Source: Rebecca billardiae RCC1528 (Eukaryota > Haptophyta). Taken from it: 64,000 nt of DNA. This document shows, piece by piece, positions 27,635 through 37,507 of this stretch. The translations under genes were made by a program, and so were the position numbers. Under the pieces are notes generated by a model. The model saw only the letters and a program-made list of their open reading frames with translations. It was not told the origin of the DNA and made no database searches. Location of the stretch: positions 3,013,874 through 3,077,873 of the forward strand of contig OZ251228.1 of assembly GCA_965240325.2 (NCBI GenBank), given 5' to 3'. Position 1 is the stretch's first letter. Every line of letters begins with the position of its first letter.

Positions 27635-29338
27635 ATGGGCGCGATGGAGGCGGTGCTGTGGTACCTGGCGGCGGTGCCGCTCTTCCTCGTCACGCTCCCG
27701 CTCGTGCTCGCGCTGCTCGCGCTGCGCACGCTCGCCGTGCGCTGCGTCACCGCCAGCAGCGGGCGCGCGGGCGACGAGCCGATGCACTACAAGGACTCGG
27801 TGGGTGGTGCGCCCGCGCGTTTGCGCGCCGCGCCGCGCCGCGCCGTGCCGCGCTGCGCGCGTGATCGGCCCTCTCGCTCCGTCGGCCCGCCCGCTGGCGG
27901 GCGCGCGTGCACGCAGGTGTGGGACCCTCTTGGCGGGGGCGAGGTGCCGACCATCATCGTGGTCGCGCTCGAGCTCGACCGGCTCTCGCTGCCCGCGTTC
28001 AGGGAGCTCGTGCGCGCGTCCGTGGTCGAGCGGCGCACGGCGGACGGCAGCGCGCGCGCGCACCCGCGCTTCCGGCAGCGCGTCGTGCAGCGCGGCTGCG
28101 TGGGCGCGCTGCACTGGGCCGAGCTGGCCGAGGGCGAGCTCGAGCTCGACGCGCACGTCGTGCCCGCGCCCGACAGCGCGCGCACGGCGCGCGGCGCGCT
28201 CGAGCGCGTCGAGGGTCTGGCGAGCGGGCGCGTGCTCTTCCCGCACGACGCGCCGCTGTGGCGCTTCGAGCTCGTCGAGTCGTTCGAGGGCGGGCTGTGC
28301 GCGGACGCGTCGGAGGGCGTTGAGGGCGTTGAGGGCGCTGGCTGCCTGGTGCTGCTGCAGCTGCACCACGCGCTCACCGACGGCATCGGGCTGATGGGGC
28401 TGCTGATGGCGCTCGTCACGCCGCTGGTGCCGCCGCTGCCGGAGGAGGGCGCGCCCACCGCCATCGCGCCCACCGCCATCGCGCCGCGCCCGTCCGACTC
28501 GTCCGAGCCCGCGCACTCGGCCATCGCGGCGGCCGCGCCGCCGCGCGTGGGCGCGCCGCCGCGCTCGGCGTGCGCGGTGCTGGGGGCCGTGGTGTCCACG
28601 CCGCTGATCGGGCTGCTCAAGCTGCTCGCCACGCGCGACGCGTCGGCGCTGCACCCCGCGGGCGCGCGGATGAGCGGGCGCAAGCGCTCGGCGCGCTCCG
28701 CCTCGCTCTCGCTCGCCGCGGTGAAGGGCTGCGCGCGCGGCGCGGGCTGCACGGTGAACGACGTGCTGAGCGCGTGCGCCGCGCGCGCGCTCGCGGCGCG
28801 GCTGCGCGAGCTCGGCGCGGCCGTGCCCGAGCGCATCACGGCGCACCTGCCGATCAACTCGCGCGCGCCCGGCGCGGCCGTGCGCATGGAGAACGAGTTT
28901 GCCGTCCTCATCCTCCGCATGGCGCCCAACGAGCCGCGCGCGCGCGGCACGCTCGACGCGCTCGCTCGCTCGACGCGCGCGCTCAAGGCGGGGCCCGAGC
29001 CGCTCGCCATGGCGCTGATCGTGCGGCTGCTGCACGCGCTCGCGCCGCCGCCGCTCAGCCGGCCGCTGCTCGACTTTGCGGCGAACAAGGCGACGCTGCT
29101 GCTCTCCAACATGCCCGGGCCGCGCGCGCGCGTCGCGTGGGGCGGCGCGGCCGTGCGCGGGATCGGCTTCTGGGCGCCGACGCGCGCGAGCGTCGGCCTC
29201 ACGGTCGCGTCGCTCTCGTACGCGGGCGGCGTGCGCTTCTACGTGAACGCGGACGAGGCGGTCGAGCCCGAGCCCGCGCGTCTGTGCGCGCTCCTCGAGG
29301 CCGCGTGCGCCGAGCTGTGCGCGGGCGAGGGCGTGTGA
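27635..29338 (+). CDS. Wax ester synthase / diacylglycerol acyltransferase (WS/DGAT type)
   Basis: Two exons, 27635-27799 and 27917-29338, 528 aa. WS/DGAT enzymes esterify acyl-CoA with fatty alcohol or diacylglycerol to make storage lipids. An N-terminal membrane segment (VLWYLAAVPLFLVTLPLVL) anchors it. Motifs: RQRVV near 120, APLWRFELVE near 168, the catalytic HHALTDG near 206-212 (HHxxxDG), GCTVNDVLSACAARAL, ITAHLPINSR near 365, NEFAVLILRM and LLSNMPGP near 452, all in the family order. The 117-bp intron interrupts KDS|VWDP; it has no in-frame stop and could be retained, but the intervening residues are Arg/Ala/Pro only. The divergent SDR neighbour could supply or use related lipid substrates; this is inference. 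Confidence 0.92.
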   Translation: MGAMEAVLWYLAAVPLFLVTLPLVLALLALRTLAVRCVTASSGRAGDEPMHYKDSVGGAPARLRAAPRRAVPRCARDRPSRSVGPPAGGRACTQVWDPLGGGEVPTIIVVALELDRLSLPAFRELVRASVVERRTADGSARAHPRFRQRVVQRGCVGALHWAELAEGELELDAHVVPAPDSARTARGALERVEGLASGRVLFPHDAPLWRFELVESFEGGLCADASEGVEGVEGAGCLVLLQLHHALTDGIGLMGLLMALVTPLVPPLPEEGAPTAIAPTAIAPRPSDSSEPAHSAIAAAAPPRVGAPPRSACAVLGAVVSTPLIGLLKLLATRDASALHPAGARMSGRKRSARSASLSLAAVKGCARGAGCTVNDVLSACAARALAARLRELGAAVPERITAHLPINSRAPGAAVRMENEFAVLILRMAPNEPRARGTLDALARSTRALKAGPEPLAMALIVRLLHALAPPPLSRPLLDFAANKATLLLSNMPGPRARVAWGGAAVRGIGFWAPTRASVGLTVASLSYAGGVRFYVNADEAVEPEPARLCALLEAACAELCAGEGV

Positions 29339-29686
29339 CTGATATGCATGCGCTATGATACGTCGAGCGGTTGCGACTGCTGCCGAAGACTTGCTGCTGA
29401 TTTAGGAGGCTTTGAGCCCCCACAGTACGACTACGACGCATACAATACCGTAATACTTCTTCGGCATGGATCCGGAATAATGATCGCGCGATGATCGTCC
29501 GCCCAAATTTGGGCCAATTGGGACACTTCAAAGGCTGCGGGTGGGTACCTCGCTCGACTTTCGCCCAATAAGGCCCTTATTGTTTCGCCTACCAAATTCC
29601 AAAGGCGGCCGGGCGGCGGTCGTATTTACCCTTTTCAGTCGTGCTGTTGCGGCCGGCCGGCTCAAGCCCAAATCTCCGCCAACGCC
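29339..29686. other. Intergenic between WS/DGAT and IQ-PDZ genes
   Basis: 348 bp, AT-richer than flanks. Contains the palindrome CCCAAATTTGGG near 29500 and CCAAT-like words (CCCAATAAGG) shortly before the next gene, which may be promoter elements. No gene. Confidence 0.45.
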
Positions 29687-30230
29687 ATGGCGCCCTCGAC
29701 GCCGCGCGCGTCGGGCGGCGTGCTGGACTCGGCGCGGCGCATGGAGCACACGGTGGCGGTGAACATGCGCATGTTCTCGCGCGCCGCCAAGCACACCAAC
29801 TTCGTCGAGGCGGTGCGCATGTTCGCCTCGGGCAAGAAGGCGACGCCGGACATGGCGGCGCTGATCATCCAGACCAACTGGCGGCTGTACCGCGCGCGCA
29901 CGCGGTACGCGCAGACCAAGGCGTCCGCGGCGACGGTGCAGCGGACGTACCGCGGGCACGTGGCACGCGCCGACTTTGGCCGGCAACGCGCGGCGCAGCG
30001 CCAGATCGCCTCGCGCTACCGCGGCGGCAAGGCGCGCGAGCTGCACGGCGAGGACCTGCGCCGCCACCGCGCCGCCATCCGGCTGCAGGCGGCGTGGCGC
30101 GGCAAGGTGGCGCGCAAGCGGTACAAGGCGCGCGGCGGGGGCAAGCGCACGCTCGCCAAGCGCCTCTCCTTCCGCCGCAAGCCCAAGCCCGCCGGCGGCG
30201 CCTCGACGCCGCCGCCCGCGTCGAACCGCA

Positions 30231-30263
<33 letters not shown>

Positions 30264-30840
30264 GCTCGCCGCTGAAGCGGCGCGCGGCCTCGTTCGACAG
30301 GCGGCCGGCGAACCGCGCGGAGCGGGCGTCCGGCGCGGGCGCGGGCGCGGGCAAGCGCCCCGTCGGCTCCGACCTCGCCTCGGCGCGTGGGCCGCGCAAG
30401 GAGCTGCTGTTTGTGACGCTCGCGCGCAACGGGCGCGGCGAGCTCGGGCTCGAGCTGGACGGCACCAACACCATCACCAAGCTGCCGCCAGCCGGCGCGG
30501 CGGCGCAGCAGGGCGTGCTCAAAGTGGGCGACACGATCGCGTCGGTGGACGGGCGCTCGCTCAAGGGCGTGCTGCTCATGGACGTCATCGAGCGCGGCAA
30601 GAGCAGCTACTCGTGCGCGCGCGCTGCGGCAGCGCGCGCGCCCGCGCCGCGCCGCCTCGCGCGCCGACACGCCGCCGCGCCGCGCGCGCGCGCCCGCCGC
30701 GCAGGTTCGACGTGTGGCGCTGGCCCACGCCCGCGGCGCCGCCCACGCCGCCGCCCGCCGCGGAGAGCCGCGTCGGCGCTATCCGGCGCGCGCTCTCCTT
30801 CGACCGCGCGAAGGGGCGTCAGAGCAAGGCCAAGCGCTGA
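29687..30840 (+). CDS. IQ-motif and PDZ-domain protein
   Basis: Two exons, 29687-30612 and 30705-30840, 353 aa. Residues about 62-150 contain four IQ-like calmodulin-binding helices: IIQTNWRLYRARTRY, TVQRTYRGHVARADF, a degenerate RQIASRYRGGKAREL, and IRLQAAWRGKVARKRY. A basic, Ser/Gly/Ala-rich linker follows. Residues about 243-315 form a PDZ domain: LGLELDGTNTI corresponds to the carboxylate-binding GLGF-type loop (here ELGLEL), then GAAAQQGVLKVGDTIASVDGRSL. The exon join completes SSYSFDVWRW. IQ plus PDZ suggests a calmodulin-regulated scaffold, perhaps with the cytoskeleton. I know no named family with this combination at this size. Confidence 0.85.
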
Positions 30841-31196
30841 CCGGCCCTCGTCGACGTCGTCACGTCGTCCCGCATGGATCCCGATCCGGAAGTACGCTGG
30901 TGCGCGGGTAATAGATGCCGCGGCCCCTTAGAACTAGTAGTCGATGCAGCGCCTGCAGCCAGACCCGGAGCGCGGCCGGGCGGCAGACCGCCGCACGCGT
31001 CCGAGGACGACGTACGTGCACACGACGTGCGTTGGGCGGCTCCGCCAGTCTGCCGAGAGGCGAGACGAGTCGTCTGAAAAGTGAAACGGTGCGTGGCCGC
31101 CCCGCTTTTGTTGCGCCCCTACTGGAAGCTCCACGAAGCTTCCCGCGCGCGGCCCTTTTTTGACGGGCGTCATCGTGCGCAGCTCGGTGGCGACCG
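30841..31196. other. Intergenic between IQ-PDZ and strawberry notch genes
   Basis: 356 bp; no gene. Presumed promoter of the helicase gene; lower GC between about 30890 and 31170, with a T-run (CCCTTTTTTGACG) 40 bp before the start. Confidence 0.4.
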
Positions 31197-34100
31197 ATGC
31201 TCGCGCCGCAGCAGGCGGCGGCGATGCAGCCGCCGCAGCAGCAGGTCGCGCCGGGCGGCGCGCCGCCCGGCACGCCCGACCTCAAGCGGCCGCGCCCGCC
31301 CGACGAGGAGGAGCCGCCGCCGGGCGAGTACGACGGCGAGACGATGCTCGCGGCCGCGCAGGAGGCGGCGACCGAGGAGTCGGAGGCGCTCGCGCTCGTG
31401 TTCCAGCCGTACCGGCCGGTGCGCGTGACCGAGGCGGCGATGGGCGGGCCGGTGGGCACGCCGCACCCGGAGACCATCGTCGAGGCCGCGTCGATGCTCT
31501 CGGTGCTGCCGCCCAAGCCCACGTACGCGCCCGCGCTCGACACGCGGCTGCTGCGCCCGCCCGCGCCGGGCGAGAGCTCGCCGCTCTCGTCCGTGCAGTA
31601 CGAGTCGGTCGTGTACGCGGGGCAGGCGCACTCGGGCACCGTCGAGCCCGCGCCCGGGCTCGTGTGCACGCGCGGCTTCTACATTGGCGACGGCACCGGC
31701 GTCGGTGCGCGCGGCCGCGCGCGCGCCCAGCCCGCGGCGCGCAGCGGAGCTCGCCTGCTCGCTCGCTCACGGCCCCGTCCCGCGCCGCGCCCCGCCCCGC
31801 CCTCGCCCGCCGCGCAGGCAAGGGGCGGCAGGTGGCGGGCGTGATCCTGGACAACGTCGCGCAGGGCCGGCTGCGCCACATCTGGCTCTCGATCTCGGCC
31901 GAGCTGCTGTACGACTGCCGGCGCGACCTCGCCGACCTGGGGGTGGGCGAGGGCGCGGTGCGCGTGTACGCGCTGCACAAGCTGCCGTACCCGCCGCTCG
32001 AGCCCGAGGACGGCGTGGGCGACGGCGTGATGTTCGCCTCGTACTCGGCGCTGATCGCGGCCAACAAGGCGGGCGGGCGCAGGCTCGACCAGCTCGTCGC
32101 GTGGGCGGCGGACGGCGGCGACCCGCGTCTCTTCGAGGGCGTGATCGCGCTGGACGAGTGCCACAAGGCGAAGCACTCGGCGACGGAGGGGCGGCTCAAG
32201 CCGACCAAGACGGGCGAGGCCGTCGTCGAGCTGCAGCGCCGGCTGCCGCGCGCGCGTCTGCTGTACGTGTCCGCCACCGCCGCGTCCGAGGTGCGCGACC
32301 TCGCGTACATGGAGCGGCTCGGGCTGTGGGGCGTGGGCGCGCCCTTCCGCACGTTCTCCGACTTCTCGGCGGAGATGACGCGCGGCGGGATCGCCGCGAT
32401 GGAGCTGCTCGCGATGGACCTCAAGGCGCGCGGGCTGCTCGTCTCGCGCATGCTCGCCTTCGACGGCTGCTCGTTTGAGGTGGCGGTCGCGCCGCTCTCG
32501 GCGCAGCAGCGCGCGCTGTACGACGGCGCGGCGGCGCTGTGGCTGCGCGTGCTCGGGCTGTTCGACAAGGCGGCCGCCGTGCTCGAGCAGGCGCCCGCCG
32601 GCGGCGCCGCCGGCGGCGCCGCCGGGCCCGCGCCGCCCAAGGTGACGCAGCACGTGTGGGGCGCGCACCAGGCGTTCTTCCGGCAGCTGCTGAACGCGCT
32701 CAAGGCGCCCGCGGTGATTGCGCACGCGGAGGGCGCGCTCGCCAAGGGGCACTCGGTGGTGCTCGGGCTGATGAGCACGGGCGAGGCGCGCATGGCGGAC
32801 GCGGAGGCGCGCGCCGCCGCCGCGCAGGCCGAGCTCGAGGCGGTGTCCGCGCCCGCCGAGATCCTGCGCGCCGTGCTCGAGAAGCACCTGCCGCAGCCCG
32901 CGCTCGCCGCGAGCCCCGCGCTCGCGCTCGAGCGCGACGGCCTGATCGCCGAGCTGGAGGCGCTGCCGATGCCGCCCACCGCGCTCGACATCGTCGTCTC
33001 GCACTTTGGGCCCGAGCGCGTCGCCGAGATGACCGGGCGCAAGCGCCGGCTGCTGATCGGCGCGGACGGGCGCGTGCGCACCGAGTCGCGCGCGAGTGCG
33101 GGCATCCCGCTCGAGCAGGTCAACCTGCACGAGCGCGCGGCCTTCATGCGCGGCGCCAAGCGCGTGGCGATCATCTCCGAGGCGGCGAGCGCGGGGATCA
33201 GCCTGCACGCGGACTGCGCGCACGCGAACACGCAGCCGCGGCTGCACCTCACGATGGAGCTCGCGTGGAGCGCGGAGAAGCAGCTGCAGCAGTTTGGGCG
33301 CACGCACCGCGCGCGGCAGGCGCAGCCGCCGCACTACAAGCTGCTCGTGTCCGACGTGGGCGGCGAGGCGCGCTTCGCGGCGACGGTGGCGCGCCGGCTC
33401 GCCGCGCTCGGCGCGATCACGCGCGGCGACCGGCGCGGCGCGAGCGGCGTCTCCTTCGCGCAGTTCGACTACGACTCCGCGCAGGGCGGGCGCGCGCTCG
33501 AGCTGCTCTACCTGGCGATCGGCGACGGCGCGCGCGAGGCGCGGCTGTGGGACGAGCTGCGCGCGCTGCTCGAGCGCGCGCGCGGCCGGCAGCTCGCCGC
33601 GGCGAACGCGGGCGCGCCGCCGCCGCCGCCGCCCGCGGACGCCGCGGCCGCGCGCGCGAGCGGCCCGCGCGAGCCGCTGCCGCTGCGCCACCTCTGCCGC
33701 CTCGGGCTCGCGCGCGCGCTGCGGCAGCCGCCGGCCGCGCGCCTCTCGGCGGACGACGCGGCCGCCGTCGGCGCGCTGCGCCGCGCCGCGGCGGCGAACC
33801 GCTCGGGGCACTCGCTCAAGCGGCTGCTCGCGCTCTCGGCGCTGCTGCCGCCGCCCTCGCCCGCCGGCCCGCTCCGCTCGCAGGCCTTCTTCGAGGAGGC
33901 GGCGCACTACCTGGCGGACATGCGGCTGGTGGGCCACGCGCGCGCCGCGCCGTACGTGCCCGAGGGGCCGGAGCGCAAGGCGGTGCCCAAGTTCCTCAAC
34001 CGCATGCTCGGGCTGCCCGTGGGCGCGCAGCGCGCGCTGCTCGACGTGTACGCGGCGACGCTGCTCGCGCTGCGCGGGTACGAGCGCTCGCGCGGCACCA

Positions 34101-34802
34101 CCGACGACGGCCCGCGCACGCTCTCGGGCGAGCGCATCCGGCTGCGCAACGGCGCCCACGGCGCGGTGGTGCACGAGGACAGGCTGTCGGGCGCGCAGAC
34201 GGTGCTGTACGAGCTCGAGGTGGACACGGGCGTCTCGTGGGGCGCGGTGCTCGCCAAGCAGCGGCAGGCGGAGGAGCTCGAGGCGGTGCAGGCCGCGGGC
34301 GCCGAGCGCGGCGGCGCCGGCGTCGAGGGCGCCGAGGGGCGCGGCCTGCGCGCCGGCTTCTACGTGCAGCGCCGCACCGGACGCGTGGCGCACGCCAGCC
34401 CCATCGGCGCGCGCCTCGGCGGCGGCGGCGGCGGCAAGGGCGGCGGCGAGAAGGGCGCGCCGCGCGCGTTCCGCCTCACGCGCCCGTGGCGCGGCGTGCG
34501 CGGCGGCGGCGGCGCCGCCGCCGGTGCCGGCGAGAAGGGCGGCGGGCGCGCGGGCTCGCGCGCCGTGGCGCAGCACGTGCACGCGACCGAGCTGCGCGAC
34601 AAGTGGCTGCGCGTGGGCGAGACGGAGGCGGCGGCGCTGTGGGACGCGGAGCACTGCGCGCACGCGGAGGAGCGCATGGAGGTGTGCTTCATCCTCTCCG
34701 GCGCCGTGCTGCCCATCTACGCCGCGGTGCAGGCCGCGCTCAGCGCGGCGCGCCCGCGCGGCGGCGGCGGCGGCGGCGCGCAGCCGGCGGCCGGCGGCGC
34801 GG

Positions 34803-34845
<43 letters not shown>

Positions 34846-35461
34846 GCAGCTGCGCGTGCGGCGCGCGCTCGTGTCGGACGGCGGCCACGGCACGGCGGTG
34901 GTGGGCGTGCTGCTCGACGCGCACGCCAAGGAGCTGCTGCTGCGCCAGCTCAAGCAGCGCGACGAGAAGCCGCCGCCGCCCGAGCCGCCGCGCCGGCCGG
35001 GCTGGGCGGCGGCGCTGCACAGCGGCGGCGTGCTCGCCGCGCTCGCGGCCGAGCGGCACGCGGCCGCGCGGCCCGGCGCGCCCGCGCCGCCGCTCGGCGG
35101 CGGCGGCGGCGGCGGCGGCGAGGACGACCCGTTCTCGCAGCAGCCCGCGGACGCCGACGACGGCGCGGACGACGAGGACGACGACGAGCGCGCGCCGGGC
35201 GGCGGCGGGTACCAGGCGGAGATGGAGCGGCTGCGCGACATGCTGCGCGCGCCGCCGCCCATCGCGCCGCCCGCCGCCGGCGCCGCGCCGCCGCCGCTCG
35301 TTCCGCCCGCGTGGCAGCGCCCGCCGCTGCCCGCCGCGCCCGCGGGCGGCGCGTTCGGCGGCGCGATGCCCGCGCCGCAGCCGGCCGCCGGTGCGGGCGA
35401 GGCGGCGGCGGCGGCGGACGACGACGACGACGACGACGAGCTGTTCGACATGGTCGGCTGA
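31197..35461 (+). CDS. SBNO: Strawberry notch (SBNO) family helicase-like chromatin/transcription factor
   Basis: Two exons, 31197-31704 and 31818-35461, 1383 aa, near the usual SBNO length. SBNO proteins are nuclear SF2-like ATPases that cooperate with chromatin regulators (animal Sbno, plant FORGETTER1). The Walker A region GDGTGVGKGRQ (residues 164-174) is split by the intron in the family-invariant GVGKGRQ. DExH box: ALDECHKAKHS near 282; motif III-like YVSATAASE near 325; C-terminal helicase signature AGISLHADCAHAN near 630 and QQFGRTHRARQ near 660, followed by LGAITRGDRRG, which is diagnostic for SBNO. The C-terminal part has the SBNO C domain with poly-Gly insertions and ends in poly-Asp. 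The N-terminus has only ~160 residues before the ATPase, shorter than animal SBNO. Confidence 0.94.
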
Positions 35462-35809
35462 TGGCGACCCGTGCCATCAGCAGCTGCTGTCGTCAAATTC
35501 ATTCAATTTATTCAGCGTCAGCCGTCAATGCGTCATCGTATAGCGCGCACACGATTCGCGCAGCAGCAGGACCGACGCCGATCGATGCTGATCGTCGCGC
35601 GATAGGATGATATAGCAGTAGATATATGCGCAGTCGTCGTATAGTAATCAGCAGCAGCATCATCGTCATCAACATCGCGCGCATCATCGATCGTCAGCAC
35701 TGATGATCGTCGAGGGCGGAGCGCGCGCCGCCATCAGGTGATGATGCCGAGACTGATGGCGGCTGCAGCGGCTGCGGACGGACGGACGCAGCGACCGACG
35801 AGCAGCGCG
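35462..35809. other. Intergenic between convergent SBNO and sulfotransferase genes
   Basis: 348 bp without a gene, rich in ATCGTC/TCATCA-type words and AT-leaning, as at other 3' ends in this window. Contains both transcripts' terminators. Confidence 0.45.
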
Positions 35810-37360
35810 TCAGCCGCCGCCGCCCGCCGCGTCGGCGGGCACGCCCGCGCGCGCCTGCGCGGGCGTGAGGTTGACGGTCGCGGCCTTGCGCGCGAGCTGG
35901 TCGCCCGCGCCGGCGAGCGCCGCGCGCATCGCCGCGAGCCGCGCGCCGAAGCCGCGCGGCTGCGCGGCGACGCGCGCGTCAAAGTCGGCGGCGACGCGCG
36001 CGTACAGCCGCGCCGAGCAGCGGTTGTGCGCGCGCAGCGCGGCGAGCGCGGCGTCGCCCGCGCGCGCGGCGGGCCGGCCGCGCGTCGCGGCGTTGACGTT
36101 GACGCGCGCGGCGGGCGGCAGCGCCTGCAGCCCCAGCGCGTCGGCGAGCAGCAGCAGCGCCTCGTCCAGCCGCTCGGACGGCGCGACCAGGTCGACCGCC
36201 GCCAGCGCGGCCTCGGCGCGCGCGAGCGCGGCGCGGCAGCTCCACAGCCGCGCGCGGCGCAGCGCGGCGAAGTACGCGGCGCGCGCGCGCAGCACGCCGA
36301 GCAGCGCGAGGCGCTCGTCGTTGTAGTAGCCGTGCAGCCGGTCGACCGCGCGGCCCGCGCAGCGCCGCGCCTTGTCGCGCGCGCACGCGCGCGCGCGCGC
36401 GGCCGCGGCCGCGGCCGCGGCCGAGCGGCGCGTGCCGGCGAGCGCGGCGCGCGCCGCCTCGAGCGCGGCGCCCTCCGCCGCCGCGACCTCGGCGGCGCCG
36501 CGCCGGCCGCTCGCGGCGAGCTCGGCGGGCTCGGGCAGGCGCAGCCCGAGGCTCGGCGTGCCGCTCCCCTCGAGCAGCAGCGCCTCCGGCTTGAGGGCGG
36601 CGAACTGGGGCAGCGAGAGGTTGAGGTGGTCGGGCTCGTTCACAAAGTAGAAGTAGTCCGACAGCAGCCAGGAGGCGGGGGAGCGCAGCAGCGAGACGGA
36701 GAGGAGCGCGCAGCCGCGCAGCGGGGCGGGGGCGGCGGCGAGCGCGCGCAGCCCGCGCGCGAACGGCTCGAGCCGCACGTCGCAGTGCACCTCCCAGTAG
36801 TGCAGCGCCGGCGCGGCGCGCTCGGCGCGCGCGGCGCGCGCGCGCGCGCGCGCGCCGCCGCCGGGCGCCGTGCCCATCTGCTGCCGCGGCGGCGCGCCGG
36901 GCAGCCTCGCAAAGGCGGCGGCGTGCTCGTCGACGCGGGCGCAGGCGAAGCGCGCCTGCCGCACCGCGCCGCCGCCCGCCTGCCGCGCGTACAGCTGCTG
37001 CGACGCGAAGAGCGCCGCCTTGAGCATCGTGCCCGCCGCCTTGCGCACGTGCAGGTGCGCCACCACCGCGCACGCGCACGGCGGCGCGGGCAGCACGTCC
37101 GGCCGCGGGCCGAGCGCGGCGAGGCGCGCGGCGCAGGGCACGCTCGGCCGCAGGCTGGCGTTGGCGCCGCTGGCGTCGGCGCGCGCCGCCAGCGCCGCGA
37201 GCGGCGGCGGCGGCGGCGGCGGCGCGCGCGGCGCGGCCGCCGCCGCGGCCGCGCGCGCCGCGAGCACGCGCTCGGCCGGGCGGCGGAGCGCGAGCGCGAG
37301 CGCGGCGCCGAGCGCGACGCACGCGGCGCAGAGCACGGCGCGCGCCGCGCGCCGCCACAT
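35810..37360 (-). CDS. Golgi-type sulfotransferase, type II membrane protein
   Basis: Single exon, 516 aa, ATG at 37360. Residues about 8-25 (VLCAACVALGAALALAL) form a single N-terminal anchor after RR, the layout of Golgi sulfotransferases. The PAPS-binding elements are recognisable: HLHVRKAAGTML near 103 corresponds to the 5'-phosphosulfate loop (usual HIPKTGGTTL), and LRSPASWLLSDYFYF near 224 to the 3'-phosphate site (usual LRDPxxRxxSxYYY). A later segment DLVAPSERLDEALLLLADALG near 390 matches the ERFDESLLLL helix of galactose-3-O and heparan-2-O type enzymes. It probably transfers sulfate from PAPS to a secreted or surface glycan. A histidine in HLHV and Arg replacing the first loop residue are variations. 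Long Ala-rich loops inflate the length. Divergent with a patatin gene, convergent with SBNO. Confidence 0.85.
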   Translation of the reverse strand: MWRRAARAVLCAACVALGAALALALRRPAERVLAARAAAAAAAPRAPPPPPPPLAALAARADASGANASLRPSVPCAARLAALGPRPDVLPAPPCACAVVAHLHVRKAAGTMLKAALFASQQLYARQAGGGAVRQARFACARVDEHAAAFARLPGAPPRQQMGTAPGGGARARARAARAERAAPALHYWEVHCDVRLEPFARGLRALAAAPAPLRGCALLSVSLLRSPASWLLSDYFYFVNEPDHLNLSLPQFAALKPEALLLEGSGTPSLGLRLPEPAELAASGRRGAAEVAAAEGAALEAARAALAGTRRSAAAAAAAARARACARDKARRCAGRAVDRLHGYYNDERLALLGVLRARAAYFAALRRARLWSCRAALARAEAALAAVDLVAPSERLDEALLLLADALGLQALPPAARVNVNAATRGRPAARAGDAALAALRAHNRCSARLYARVAADFDARVAAQPRGFGARLAAMRAALAGAGDQLARKAATVNLTPAQARAGVPADAAGGGG

Positions 37361-37507
37361 CGGCTCGCTCTTCGCGCCTCCTCGCCGCTACTATCGCGGC
37401 GCCGCCGCCATCGCGGCCCAGCGAAGCCTCTTGCCGCGCGGGCGGGGCTGCCCGTTGACGAATAATGACGATTCTCTGCTGCTGCGGGAGCGGACGGGCG
37501 GCGCGCG
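37361..37507. promoter_or_regulatory. 147-bp bidirectional promoter sulfotransferase / patatin
   Basis: The two start codons are 147 bp apart and read away from each other. The stretch is somewhat less GC-rich (ACGAATAATGACGATTCTCTG near 37457) than the coding DNA. Confidence 0.45.
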
